Below are positions 1 to 9,519 of a DNA stretch of 31,736 bases, piece after piece (position 1 is the stretch's first letter; each line of letters starts with the position of its first letter). The notes beneath the pieces were generated by a model, which saw only the letters and a program-made list of their open reading frames with translations, was not told where the DNA came from and made no database searches. Made by a program: the position numbers and the translations under genes. The DNA lies in IMG/VR virus record IMGVR_UViG_3300036828_000623, positions 1 to 31,736 of that record; one strand, written 5' to 3'. Source of the stretch: a virus.

Positions 1-2454
1 AGCCGTAAAACAGAGCATTTTTTCAATAGCGTTATGGCCCCGATCTTTTCACGCGTGGTTGATAACATCAGAGTTATTGAACACGATCTTAAGGCTTTAT
101 CTGAAGTATTTGTGAAGGTCTTTACTGTTACACCAGAAGAGCAAAAGTCGATTGAAGATCGATTGAATGCGGCGAAGCCATATGGCGGTATTGGTGAAAA
201 AATATTCGGATCGCCAGCGCAGAATATTTCGCCTGAACAACAGGCGATGATTGACCGTATGAATACTCGCATAGAATTATTGGAGCGCGAAAAGAAAGAA
301 CGAGAAGAACAGCATACTCTTCCAGGTGATAAAAAACCACGACATTCGTCTGGAGCTACATTGTTTGATCCATTGCGGCGTCAACATGGCGGTTCCGCGG
401 AAGCTGGTTTGCCGCATTTGGTTGGTGAAGCTGGCCCAGAATTGTTTGTTCCAAGAACGTCCGGCAACGTCCTGGCTTCAGCCGCTGGTGGGCCATCACA
501 GTCTTTGCGCGAAATTGATGAAGGTGAAAAGGAAGGTAATGAATATCTGCGGCAGATGCGTGATGATCTGCAGTGGATGCGCGACGCGATGGAAGGCGGT
601 GCGCCTGGAACTGGAGGCGGTGGACCTGGAGGTGGTGGACCTGGAGGCGGAGGTGGCGGTGGCGGTGGCGGAGGCGGCGACGGTGGAGGCAAGTCTGGAG
701 ACGGAGGCACGCCTGCTTTCCCAGCCGGTGGTACGGGTCCTGGCGAGCCTGGGCAGCGCGGTTTGCCGCAAAATTTGTTTCAAGATCCGGCCAAGCCTGC
801 TGGAGGTGTTCCGGATCCTAATAGGCCTGGTGCGGTTAGTGAATCAGCAAAGCCAAATCCGGTTATTGAAGATTTGTTCAAGAAGCCAGCCGGTGGCGTT
901 CAAGATCCTATGAAGCCGTTTCCTTATACTCCTCCTCCTGATGCTGGAGGCCAAGGCGCTGGCGCTGGCGCTGGCGCTGGCGCTGGCGCTGGCGCTGGCG
1001 ATAGCGGCATACCCGCAGGCTTAAGAGGGAGCGAGTATTTGCAGGCGGAGCGCGCTTGGATAGGCGAGCAATTAAAGAATAATCCTGACATGAAAGATAA
1101 GCTTGCAGCTGTGATTGCTACAGAGCATGAGAGCGATCCTGTGGCGGTGGTTGAGTCATTTATGAATCGGGAAAATTTGATCAAGTCGCAAGGCGTTGAT
1201 GCTAGCGTTCACAAAGGTATTTATGGTCATCCGGAGATTGCTCATGGCTTGAGCTTTTATGGGCCTGTGCGGCGTGGCGAAATGCAAAAAGAACTGGCAA
1301 AATTAAGGAATCAGCCACAGCGTATGGCGAAATTGCACGGGGCGATTGATGTTGCTCTCGGCGGTAGCAATCTTCTTGAAGGTGCCACAGATCAAGGTAG
1401 CGGACGTGACCCCAACGTCAACTGGCAAGGCGGACGTAAGGTGCGCGATCATGAAGTCTATAACGATTGGGGCTGGCGCGGTCACACTCCAGCCCAGCGT
1501 TATCGCGAGCAACAGCAAGCTAGAGTAAGAGGAGCTGGCACAACTCAAATTACGCCTCCAGCAGGAACAGGACTTGTAGGGCCTCAGGCAGGTCTGGAGC
1601 CTGGATTTACTCCAGGCTCATCACGCGAAGGCAATCTTAGTGACCTTCAAGCATATGGCATGATGAAGCCTGAAATGCGCGCTCGCTTACAGGCTATGTA
1701 TGCTGCGATGCCGCCAGATTTGCGTGAAGGATTTACTCTTAACGAGGCGGGACGTTCGCGCGAATATCAGCAACAGCTTTACAACCGTTTGCACGGCCGG
1801 GGGGCGGTAGCGAAGCCCGGCCATTCGCGTCACGAGGTTGGTGAAGCAATTGATGTTGCTGGTAAGGATGCGCGCAGTGAGAAGCGCTATGATTGGATCT
1901 ATCAACACGCCGGAGAATTTGGTCTTGAAGGCATAATGGGCGGCCGTCATGGCGGTGATGTTGGCCATATTCAAATGGCCAGAGGGAATCAGAGGATATT
2001 TGGTCCGCCTAAGATGAATGTTAAGGCAGCTACCTCTGGTGGTCAGCCTCCGCCAAGCGAGCCGCAAACAGCAGCGCCTGCAGCGTCATCTGCAACAACA
2101 TCAGCCACAGGCGGCACTGCCGCGTTACGAACATTCAAGCAGCGCGGTCAAGTTGGCGCCAAGCCTGCTGACTTTCCGCTTGGCGGTTTTTCACCAAGAC
2201 AGGATAAGCGGGCTGGTGGCAAGGGCCAAGGTCAAGAGACTACAGATAGATCTGCCATTGATAAGACTATTGCCGCAACTCATAGCAAAACAGTTGGCGA
2301 TGCTGAGGTGCGGGTGAATTTTAGTAAAAAAGCTGATGGCGGCGGAGGTGAAAAGGATAACGGCATCAAACCGACACGACAGGATAAGACACCGCCTATG
2401 AATACCACAGGCAACTACGGTAGTGAAAAGGCGAATGAGACGTTTGAAGAATAA
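1..2454 (+). CDS. Tape-measure-like tail protein, paralogue 1 (5' truncated), with SleB-like and M15 peptidase domains
   Basis: The frame is open from base 1, and the first ATG (34) matches an internal methionine (residue 322) of the next paralogue, so about 320 N-terminal residues lie outside the window. Counting from that ATG: a segment shared with paralogues 2 and 3 (1-190) contains VGEAGPELFVP (130-140), a motif common in tape-measure proteins. Then come Gly- and (Gly-Ala)-rich linkers (190-325). A possible SleB-like wall-hydrolase segment (355-490) has TEHESDP followed by FMNR. A clear VanY/M15 D,D-carboxypeptidase-like domain (540-650) has SRHEVGEAIDV (H600, D607) and VGHIQ (H645). A C-terminal tail shared with the paralogues follows. 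Family knowledge: tape-measure proteins set tail length and often carry peptidoglycan hydrolases for DNA entry. The M15 call is firm; the SleB call is tentative. Confidence 0.8.
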   Translation, partial: SRKTEHFFNSVMAPIFSRVVDNIRVIEHDLKALSEVFVKVFTVTPEEQKSIEDRLNAAKPYGGIGEKIFGSPAQNISPEQQAMIDRMNTRIELLEREKKEREEQHTLPGDKKPRHSSGATLFDPLRRQHGGSAEAGLPHLVGEAGPELFVPRTSGNVLASAAGGPSQSLREIDEGEKEGNEYLRQMRDDLQWMRDAMEGGAPGTGGGGPGGGGPGGGGGGGGGGGGDGGGKSGDGGTPAFPAGGTGPGEPGQRGLPQNLFQDPAKPAGGVPDPNRPGAVSESAKPNPVIEDLFKKPAGGVQDPMKPFPYTPPPDAGGQGAGAGAGAGAGAGAGDSGIPAGLRGSEYLQAERAWIGEQLKNNPDMKDKLAAVIATEHESDPVAVVESFMNRENLIKSQGVDASVHKGIYGHPEIAHGLSFYGPVRRGEMQKELAKLRNQPQRMAKLHGAIDVALGGSNLLEGATDQGSGRDPNVNWQGGRKVRDHEVYNDWGWRGHTPAQRYREQQQARVRGAGTTQITPPAGTGLVGPQAGLEPGFTPGSSREGNLSDLQAYGMMKPEMRARLQAMYAAMPPDLREGFTLNEAGRSREYQQQLYNRLHGRGAVAKPGHSRHEVGEAIDVAGKDARSEKRYDWIYQHAGEFGLEGIMGGRHGGDVGHIQMARGNQRIFGPPKMNVKAATSGGQPPPSEPQTAAPAASSATTSATGGTAALRTFKQRGQVGAKPADFPLGGFSPRQDKRAGGKGQGQETTDRSAIDKTIAATHSKTVGDAEVRVNFSKKADGGGGEKDNGIKPTRQDKTPPMNTTGNYGSEKANETFEE
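604..690 (+). repeat. Glycine-codon-rich low-complexity tract
   Basis: Tandem GGA/GGC/GGT codons encode a flexible Gly-rich linker (about residues 194-220 counted from ATG 34) in the first tape-measure-like gene. Its reverse strand gives a long poly-proline ORF that is only a shadow. Confidence 0.8.
955..998 (+). repeat. Hexanucleotide repeat (GGCGCT)7
   Basis: Seven perfect GGCGCT units plus a partial eighth encode a Gly-Ala linker separating the N-terminal segment from the hydrolase modules. A perfect hexamer array can change length by slippage without breaking the frame. Confidence 0.9.
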
Positions 2455-5400
2455 TGGCTGACGAGCGCGCCAATCTAACAATATCATTAACCGATGAGAT
2501 GTCGGACGGGCTGCGCTCGATTGTGCGGCAGTTAGAAGTTATGAAGCGCTCTATGTCAGACACTCAGCAGACCAGCGCTGGTAGCCATCAAGAGATAGTA
2601 AGACAGCAGCGCGAGCTGCAGGAAGGAGCGGGGAAAACCAATCAGGAAATTGAGAAGGCCTTTGGCGCTCTTGATAAGCAGCTCAAACAATTCACTAAGC
2701 CACTTAAGGAGATGCATGAATTATTTGCCAAGATGCCAGAGCCAATCAAGCGAGTTGGTGAGTCTATGCGGGAGCTTACCAATATTGCTAACGTAACGGT
2801 GCGAACGTTCAGTACATTGAGCGGTAGCGTAATAGGAATTGCTGGTGGCCTTGGATCGTTGACTGTTGGATTTGTTACGCTAGGCAATCGGATGGCTGAA
2901 GCATCAGAAGCCTCACGACGGCTAAAGTTTGATATTGGCGGTAGTTTTGTTGATGTGAAGCGGGCATTTGAGGCTGCTGGATTAGATGCTGATGCTTCAA
3001 TGGCTAGAATTACAAGCTGGGCAGAGCGTATGCACGATATTGGGCGCGGAGTGTATTCTGATTTTTATCGCATATTACAAGGCTACGGTCCTGTTGCTGA
3101 GAAGGTGGCTATGGACCTGCAAAAGGCAGCAGAAGCAGGTTTGCCATTCCAGCAACGTATGAAGATGTTTCTTGAATTCTACGGTAACCAACCAGAGATT
3201 ACACGCCGTCAACTTGCCAGATCGTTCGGCGAGTCAACGGCTGTGCTAGATGATGCTGAGCGCAAGATGCGGCGCTCGAAGGATGCTTGGAGACCGGATC
3301 CACGTCAGGTTGTAGAGAACCAGAAGATGTGGCGCAATTGGGCTGAATTTGTTGAAGACGTATCTGAGGGATATGAGGATTGGGAAAGACGTATTGAGTC
3401 AGCATTTACTACTGGAATGGCGCCTATTTTTTCGCGTGTGGCAGATAATCTTAAGGTATTGAAGCACGATGCTGATGAAGCAATGGCGGCTATGCAGAAT
3501 TTTTTTACTGTTTCGGATGAGGGCAGAAAACGTATTGAAGACCGTATCAATAGACAGAACAAGCCCGGTAGTGGTTGGTTTGGTGGCTTCTTCAGTAGGC
3601 CTACAGGGCAGGAGTTTCACTCGCAGGAGGAAAGCTGGCAAAAATTTTCAGACGAAGAAGCGGCCAAGCGCGAGCGCGAGCGTAAGTTGCCTGGGCCGAG
3701 TAGCGATAGTGTTGGCGACCCATTCGGTTCGCTGCGTCGCCGTCAACAAGGCGGATCCGCTTATGCTGGTACGCCATATCTAGTTGGAGAGAGTGGACCG
3801 GAGCTATTTACGTCGCACGGTAACGTTGGTGCTTCAGCCGCGGGCGGTACAGGACAACCCTTGCGCGAGATTGAACAAAGCTGCAAGGAAGGCAATAATT
3901 ATCTGGAGCAAATGCGTGACGTGATCCATTGGATGCGTCAAAAAACGGAAAGTGGTGGTGGACCGGGAGGCGTTGGCAGAGGACAAACTGGCCTTGGCGG
4001 AATGCCGCGTTGGCTCGGCGGGCCTGGAGGCGGTACAGGAGGCGGTACAGGCAGAGGAGGCAGAGGAGGCAGAGGAGGTACAGGAACTGGCAGAGGAGGC
4101 GATACTGGAACTGGCACAACGCCAATAGGTAGCGGCTCACAGCCTCAAGGGCCTGGATTGTTTCCGCCCGGAACGCCTGCGCACGTTGATACTGGTAGCG
4201 GACGGCGTTGGTCGCGTCACACCGCGCCTTCTGGAACTATGATGCCTTCTCCACAACCACAGCAGCCTACAGGTGGTGGTAACATTCCTATTCTTGATCC
4301 AAAAAAACAGCCAAGAGGCGGTCAGGAAATTTATTCGAGACTGGTTGAAGAGTTTAGAAACTCTGGTCTGGTTGGAGTTGTGCCGCCAGACGGTAAGCAA
4401 TTCGGAATTACGACTGGCTCAGCTGAAGAATGGGCCCGATTTGGTACTGCTGTTGCTGCTGCTGAGTCCAGTTTTAATCCAAGATCAGCAAATACAAGCG
4501 ATCCTGGTGGATCGTTTGGCGTATTTCAATTTGCGCACAATCAAGTTCCAGGCGGAAATGCCTATGATACGAATGCATCCATAAAAGCTTTCGTTAGAGA
4601 TACAAAGGCTTCTGTAAATAACACAGGCGGTATACGTGGAGGTCGTGGTAGTCGCAGCATCCTTGCCAGGCGGTTTGATACCATTGGAAACAACCCGCAT
4701 AAAACGGTGGGGAGACTTGGCGAGGCAGGGAGAATTGCTGAAGCGGCTGGTCGAACCGCACCAGCTCAGCCCGCACCAACTGCGCCAACTACTGGCGGTG
4801 GCGAAACTGGCAGCAGCACCGGGCCTAGAACTGGTGGTGGGGATGGGCGGGTGATGTATAACCCGATAACTTCAAGTAATTTTATGGGTGGTGTTGGAGC
4901 TAATAGCGCCTCGCGTGGACGCGGTCAACACCAAGGAGAGGATTGGGGCGCTGCTGTAGGCACTCCAGTTTATGCGGTTTCAGATGGCGTTGTTGAACGC
5001 ATAGGTACAGATAATTTTGGAAAGCCTGCGGTTAGCATTCGACATGATGATGGTACTTATACTCGTGATATGCATCTCAGCCGAGTTGATGTAAAAGCTG
5101 GTGATCGAGTGCAGGGCGGTAAGCCTTATGCTCTTAGCGGGACTGCAAACGGCGTTCCGCATTTGCATCATGAGCGGTGGTCAGGTAAGCCTGGCAATAG
5201 TAATTTGCTTAGTCCTGCGCAAGAGTCTGGATACGGTCGTAAGCGTATGACTGGTGGGGAGGTATCTCCAAACTTTGCTGATCAGGGCACAGGCGGAAAG
5301 CCTCCGTCAGCTGCGCCAAGAACGGGAGCGAACCCTCAGCCAAAACCAACAGGGCCTTACATCGAAGGTGATTATGGTTATGGGAAACCACCAGGTGGAA

Positions 5401-6479
5401 CGCCACAGACGGTACCGACTTCACCAGCTGCGCGAATGCAGCAGCAGAGAGACCTGAGCGCTCCGGGTGGGCCTACAGCTCTTTATAATTACGATCCAAA
5501 CCGTGCAGGCTTCTCGCCCGGATCAAATCAGCGTTGGTACGGCAATTTGTATTATCAAGAAGATTTGACGAAAGGACTTGGACCTGCTGAACGCTATCTT
5601 GGAAAAAATCGTGAGTATGTCGGAAAGCCAACGGATACTTCAAGGCAATATGGCGAAACTGCGCTGAAGCCTGGATCAGTCGGTTGGATGAATAACGCCA
5701 AAGACCAAATTGATGCTGCGGTAAAATCAGGCTCGCGATATTTTGAATTGGATAACACTGATTCATTAACAAATAGTACAGGGCGCGGAGCATATGCTGA
5801 TTTAATACGGTATGCTGGCGAGAAGGGATTGCAAATTTCATTAAAAAATCCTCGCGCTAGTGACATTGCAGAATTTGGCAATTTGCGTAATTCTAAAGGC
5901 GAACCAATTATTTCTCATGCAACTGTGGAGGCTGGTGATCAAATACGGCCAGCAGAATTACGCCGTGCATTTGACATTGCTGGTAATCCTGCGGCGCGTG
6001 GCAAATATGTTTCTTACGGTAAGAAGCCACCAGACAAGAAGCTTGCTAAGGAGGTTGGCGCTACTCCAGGCATGACTTATCAGCACGGTGATGGCGAATA
6101 CAGCGATATGCGTACTATTGCTGAAACTGCTGATGCTGATATTGGTAGTCCCGCGCATACGGCCAAGGCGACATCAGATAATGATGCTAACGTAAGAAAT
6201 TTAACACCGCGACCGGCTAGTGCTAGTGATAGTGACGTATCGCGTCCGCCTGGAGGTCAAAAACAAGAAAGTGTTGATCGCGGGGCTATTGATAAGTCAA
6301 TCGCTGCGCAGCATGGCCAAGGTAAGGTGAACCTGAAGGTGAAGGCAAATAATGTGCCGAAGGAAGCTAGTGTAAAAGCCGATGGTGATGGAGCATTTAA
6401 GGATAACGTAACCACAGAGAAAAATGGCAATGGTGCTGGCGCTAAGAGCGATAGCGGCGCGGATGCAATAGAGGAATAG
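2454..6479 (+). CDS. Tape-measure-like tail protein, paralogue 2, with lysozyme-like, M23 peptidase and TIM-barrel-like modules
   Basis: 1341 residues. The ATG overlaps the TAA of the gene before (TAATG), and MADER..LTI is shared with paralogue 3. Residues 1-100 are helical and polar; 110-145 are hydrophobic and glycine-rich, as in tape-measure proteins; VGESGPELF (444-452) is the tape-measure-type motif. After a Gly/Thr/Arg linker (500-560), a lysozyme or lytic-transglycosylase-like domain (655-745) has AAAESSFNP (E671 the likely acid) and GGSFGVFQF. An M23 endopeptidase domain (815-915) has HQGED (H826, D830), H874 and HLHHE (H903, H905). Segment 1070-1150, with YFELDNTDS, resembles TIM-barrel glycosidases of the GH114 type; this is tentative. 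The C-terminal tail (from about 1250) is shared with paralogues 1 and 3. Likely role: tail-lumen protein that digests peptidoglycan during genome entry. Confidence 0.82.
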   Translation: MADERANLTISLTDEMSDGLRSIVRQLEVMKRSMSDTQQTSAGSHQEIVRQQRELQEGAGKTNQEIEKAFGALDKQLKQFTKPLKEMHELFAKMPEPIKRVGESMRELTNIANVTVRTFSTLSGSVIGIAGGLGSLTVGFVTLGNRMAEASEASRRLKFDIGGSFVDVKRAFEAAGLDADASMARITSWAERMHDIGRGVYSDFYRILQGYGPVAEKVAMDLQKAAEAGLPFQQRMKMFLEFYGNQPEITRRQLARSFGESTAVLDDAERKMRRSKDAWRPDPRQVVENQKMWRNWAEFVEDVSEGYEDWERRIESAFTTGMAPIFSRVADNLKVLKHDADEAMAAMQNFFTVSDEGRKRIEDRINRQNKPGSGWFGGFFSRPTGQEFHSQEESWQKFSDEEAAKRERERKLPGPSSDSVGDPFGSLRRRQQGGSAYAGTPYLVGESGPELFTSHGNVGASAAGGTGQPLREIEQSCKEGNNYLEQMRDVIHWMRQKTESGGGPGGVGRGQTGLGGMPRWLGGPGGGTGGGTGRGGRGGRGGTGTGRGGDTGTGTTPIGSGSQPQGPGLFPPGTPAHVDTGSGRRWSRHTAPSGTMMPSPQPQQPTGGGNIPILDPKKQPRGGQEIYSRLVEEFRNSGLVGVVPPDGKQFGITTGSAEEWARFGTAVAAAESSFNPRSANTSDPGGSFGVFQFAHNQVPGGNAYDTNASIKAFVRDTKASVNNTGGIRGGRGSRSILARRFDTIGNNPHKTVGRLGEAGRIAEAAGRTAPAQPAPTAPTTGGGETGSSTGPRTGGGDGRVMYNPITSSNFMGGVGANSASRGRGQHQGEDWGAAVGTPVYAVSDGVVERIGTDNFGKPAVSIRHDDGTYTRDMHLSRVDVKAGDRVQGGKPYALSGTANGVPHLHHERWSGKPGNSNLLSPAQESGYGRKRMTGGEVSPNFADQGTGGKPPSAAPRTGANPQPKPTGPYIEGDYGYGKPPGGTPQTVPTSPAARMQQQRDLSAPGGPTALYNYDPNRAGFSPGSNQRWYGNLYYQEDLTKGLGPAERYLGKNREYVGKPTDTSRQYGETALKPGSVGWMNNAKDQIDAAVKSGSRYFELDNTDSLTNSTGRGAYADLIRYAGEKGLQISLKNPRASDIAEFGNLRNSKGEPIISHATVEAGDQIRPAELRRAFDIAGNPAARGKYVSYGKKPPDKKLAKEVGATPGMTYQHGDGEYSDMRTIAETADADIGSPAHTAKATSDNDANVRNLTPRPASASDSDVSRPPGGQKQESVDRGAIDKSIAAQHGQGKVNLKVKANNVPKEASVKADGDGAFKDNVTTEKNGNGAGAKSDSGADAIEE

Positions 6480-6483
6480 TTAG

Positions 6484-9400
6484 TTGGCTGACGAGCGTAC
6501 CAATCTAACAATAACTCTCACCGACGAAATGTCGGATGGGATCCGCGCGATTGTGCAGCAGCTGGAGGCTATGAAGCGCTCGGCGGCTGATAGCCAACAA
6601 GCGGGTTCTAGTAGCCATCGTGAAGTAGTTCAACAAAATCGCGATCTGCAAGAAGGAGTAGAAAAGTCAAGACATGCAATTGAGCAAGCCTTTGGCGGTG
6701 TAGGTAGGCATCTTGAACAGTTTAGCAAACCTCTCAAGGAGCTGCGTGCAATATTTGTGAAGATGCCAGAGCCGATTGAGCGAATTGGCGCATCTATGCT
6801 ACAACTGAATAACGTTGCAACCTTGACCTTGCGAACATTCAGCACTGTGAGAGGCGGTTTTTTTGGTATTGCTGGTGGCCTAGGCACTTTGGCAGCTGGA
6901 TTTGTTACGCTAGGTAATCGGATGGCGAAGACGTCAGAAGCTTCGCGTCGTTTTAAGGCAGATATTGGTGGCGGCTCTATTGATATGAAGCGTGCGCTTG
7001 AAGCTGCTGGATTGAGCTCCGAAGGAGCTATGAGTAATATTGCCAAGTGGGCGGACCGTTTGCACGATCTGGGGCGCGGCGTCTATTCTGAAACCTATCG
7101 CATATTGCAAGGGTTTGGGCCTGGTGCTGAGGGAGTGGCTATTGCGCTGGGGAAGGCTGAAGAAGCAGGATTGCCATTCCACCAACGCATGAAGATGTTA
7201 CTTGAGTTCTATGCGCAACAGCCTGAAGCTTTGCGCCGTCAACTCGCCAAGGCGCTTGGCGAGCAGCTATCTGTAATGGATGAGGTTGCGCGTAAGCAGC
7301 GGCGCTCGCACGAGGCCTGGAAGCCAGATCCGCGCCAAGTTGAAGAGAACCAAAAGCTGTGGCGCAATTGGTCTGAGTTTATAGAGGATATATCTGAAGG
7401 TGTTGAGGACTGGGAAAGAAAGATAGACTATGCATTCAGCACTACTATGGCGCCGGTCTTTTCGCGCGTTGCTGATAACTTTAGAGCGTTGAAGCATGGT
7501 TGGGATGAAGCGACAGCGGCCATTGCAAAGTACTTTTCCGTTACGGAAGAAGAGCAAAAACGTATTGAAGACCGCATAAACAAGTACAATAAGTCTGGCA
7601 GTAGCTGGTTTGGCGGCTTCTTTAGTAGACCAACTGATCAGGAGTTTTACTCGCAAGAGCAGCGACGGCAAAAATTTTTAGATGAGGAAGAGCGCAAGCG
7701 GAAGGAACAGGAGTTGCTTGGCCCTAAGAAGCGCCAAGGCGCTGAATCTGGTCATGTCTTATCTTCAGCCGCTGGCGGTACAGATAAACCGTTGAAAGAT
7801 ATCGAGGATAGTACAAAAGAAGGCAATGATTACATGCAGCAAATGCGCGATGTAATTCATTGGATGCGGCAAAAGATGGAAGGCGCGCAACCGCGCGTTG
7901 TTGGCGGTCCGGTTAGCGCTGGTCAAGCTTATAGAGTTGGCGAAGCTGGAGCAGAAATGTACGTTCCGGAAGGCGGAATGCCGCGGGTAGTTGGTGCTGG
8001 CAGAAACCAAATATTCATTCCGCCTAGCGCTGGTGACATCATTCCAGCGCGTGGCGGAGCGCAGAAGCGAAAATGGGGGCCTGGTGCTCAAGATCTTGGT
8101 CCTAATTATGTTGATCCTGGATCTGGAGGAGGCAGCTCATTTTCACAACTGCTGCATCATGGATGGATAGATAAAGAAGATGATCCTTGGTCAGCGATGT
8201 TGGGCAAGCCAAGCTCGCCAGGTGATCCGGGTCACACTGACGTTCCTGCTTGGGCAACGGGAAGACCGCGTGGGCCACAGAAGGGGAAATTTGGCGGACC
8301 TTACAGCTCTGTGTTACCGGATTGGGCTCAAGGCATTGGGCTTCCGGGCACAGCGACTTTGGGAAAGTGGTATGACGTAACAGATCCGCGTACTGGGATT
8401 ACAACGGCTCGACAGCAGACTGATGTTGGTCCAAGCATTCCTAAACGTAATATAGATATATCAGCTGCGGCCGCTCACCATATGGGATACACACAAAAAG
8501 ATGACCCAACTGATAAGCCATTTGCTTGGACGCCAAGAGATGAACCGCCTCCGGAGGCGCGTGGTCTTACTGATCCTGTGGAACAAGCGATAGCGGTCGC
8601 TCGTGCACGCGGTCTGGCTCCAGCAGAGCTGCATCGCATGCAGCTTGGAGCGCAGTTTGCACGTCACGATATGCGGCGTTCGGTTTCGCCGAGTGCTTCC
8701 GATATTGAGCCGAGTGCAGTTTGGACTGGAGGAAAACCAGATTTAGGTGCTGCACTTGGTGGAAGTGCTTTATCTAGTCAACTTCAACAGCAAGGTATAT
8801 CTCCAGAAGCTGTAGGGCCTGCTACTCAGAAAGTAAATTTTTTTGGTCAACCTCGACCTCAAGCTTTGCAAGAAGGTTTATCTACAGATAAATATGGATT
8901 ACCATATCTCAAAGAGAATGAGAGAGTAATGGAACTCCAAGGAGAGAGAGGTGAACCGCGAGTTTCAGGACGTTATGATCCACCAGAAGGTGGTCGCTCT
9001 CCTTTTCATCCAGCAATGGCTCCTCGACCTCAAGCTTTGCAAGAAGGTTTATCTCCAGATAAATATGGATTATCATATCTCAAAGAGAATGAGAGAGTAA
9101 TGGAACTCCAAGGAGAGAGAGGTGAACCGCGAATTTCAGGACATTACGATCCACCAGAAAGTGGTCACCGTACGCTGCACGGATGGGCGAACCGCTTTCC
9201 TTTCCATCCAGCAGCATTTCCATTAGGCGGTTTCACTCCGCGTCCTGCTGATCCTGGCTACACACCGCGTCCTGCTGGTGGTCAAATGCAAGAGAGCATT
9301 GACCGTTCTGCGATTGATAAATCAATAGCCGCACAACACGGTTCAAGCCTTGGAAAGGCAGGACTGAAGGTGAACCTAGCCAATGCGCCGAAGGGCACTA

Positions 9401-9516
9401 GCGTTGAGACTGTTAGTAGTGATGGCGTATTCAAGGATAATGTCACTACTCAAAAAAGTTCTGAAAATAGCGGCGCTGGCAAGAGCAGTAGTGGCACAGA
9501 AGCGAGCGGAGAATAA
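6484..9516 (+). CDS. Tape-measure-like tail protein, paralogue 3, repeat-rich
   Basis: 1010 residues from a TTG codon. TTG is chosen because the next residues reproduce the MADER..LTI..TDEMSDG start of paralogue 2, and only four bases separate it from the previous stop. The first 430 residues align with paralogue 2 throughout, including the glycine-rich hydrophobic segment and the WRNW and MAP.FSRVADN motifs. VGEAGAEMYVP (485-495) is the tape-measure-type motif. The middle is Pro/Gly-rich, with no catalytic motif I can recognise. A nearly identical 57-residue unit occurs twice in tandem (790-846 and 847-895). The end repeats the C-terminal tail of the other two paralogues (IDRSAIDKSIAAQHG). 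Probably a structural copy without wall-degrading activity, or one carrying an unrecognised binding domain. Confidence 0.8.
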   Translation: MADERTNLTITLTDEMSDGIRAIVQQLEAMKRSAADSQQAGSSSHREVVQQNRDLQEGVEKSRHAIEQAFGGVGRHLEQFSKPLKELRAIFVKMPEPIERIGASMLQLNNVATLTLRTFSTVRGGFFGIAGGLGTLAAGFVTLGNRMAKTSEASRRFKADIGGGSIDMKRALEAAGLSSEGAMSNIAKWADRLHDLGRGVYSETYRILQGFGPGAEGVAIALGKAEEAGLPFHQRMKMLLEFYAQQPEALRRQLAKALGEQLSVMDEVARKQRRSHEAWKPDPRQVEENQKLWRNWSEFIEDISEGVEDWERKIDYAFSTTMAPVFSRVADNFRALKHGWDEATAAIAKYFSVTEEEQKRIEDRINKYNKSGSSWFGGFFSRPTDQEFYSQEQRRQKFLDEEERKRKEQELLGPKKRQGAESGHVLSSAAGGTDKPLKDIEDSTKEGNDYMQQMRDVIHWMRQKMEGAQPRVVGGPVSAGQAYRVGEAGAEMYVPEGGMPRVVGAGRNQIFIPPSAGDIIPARGGAQKRKWGPGAQDLGPNYVDPGSGGGSSFSQLLHHGWIDKEDDPWSAMLGKPSSPGDPGHTDVPAWATGRPRGPQKGKFGGPYSSVLPDWAQGIGLPGTATLGKWYDVTDPRTGITTARQQTDVGPSIPKRNIDISAAAAHHMGYTQKDDPTDKPFAWTPRDEPPPEARGLTDPVEQAIAVARARGLAPAELHRMQLGAQFARHDMRRSVSPSASDIEPSAVWTGGKPDLGAALGGSALSSQLQQQGISPEAVGPATQKVNFFGQPRPQALQEGLSTDKYGLPYLKENERVMELQGERGEPRVSGRYDPPEGGRSPFHPAMAPRPQALQEGLSPDKYGLSYLKENERVMELQGERGEPRISGHYDPPESGHRTLHGWANRFPFHPAAFPLGGFTPRPADPGYTPRPAGGQMQESIDRSAIDKSIAAQHGSSLGKAGLKVNLANAPKGTSVETVSSDGVFKDNVTTQKSSENSGAGKSSSGTEASGE
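8851..9167 (+). repeat. 171-bp in-frame tandem duplication
   Basis: Copies begin at 8851 and 9022 with CCTCGACCTCAAGCTTTGCA and stay nearly identical for about 146 bases each. The period is 171 bp, or 57 codons (PRPQALQEGL, then DKYGL, then KENERVMELQ). The low divergence points to a recent duplication. Confidence 0.92.
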
Positions 9517-9519
9517 GCA

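Noticed and set aside
381-710. 109-codon poly-proline ORF on the minus strand
   Set aside because: It is the antisense reading of a glycine-rich linker in the first tape-measure-like gene.
738-752. Extra copy of the hairpin repeat core
   Set aside because: Only CCTGGCGAGCCTGGG resembles the stem; the CTCTCGCTG lead is missing and it is explained by Pro-Gly-Glu-Pro-Gly codons.
8461-8490. NotI and NdeI sites side by side, suggesting a cloning vector
   Set aside because: They lie within the continuous reading frame of a natural paralogue; no other vector-like sequence is present.
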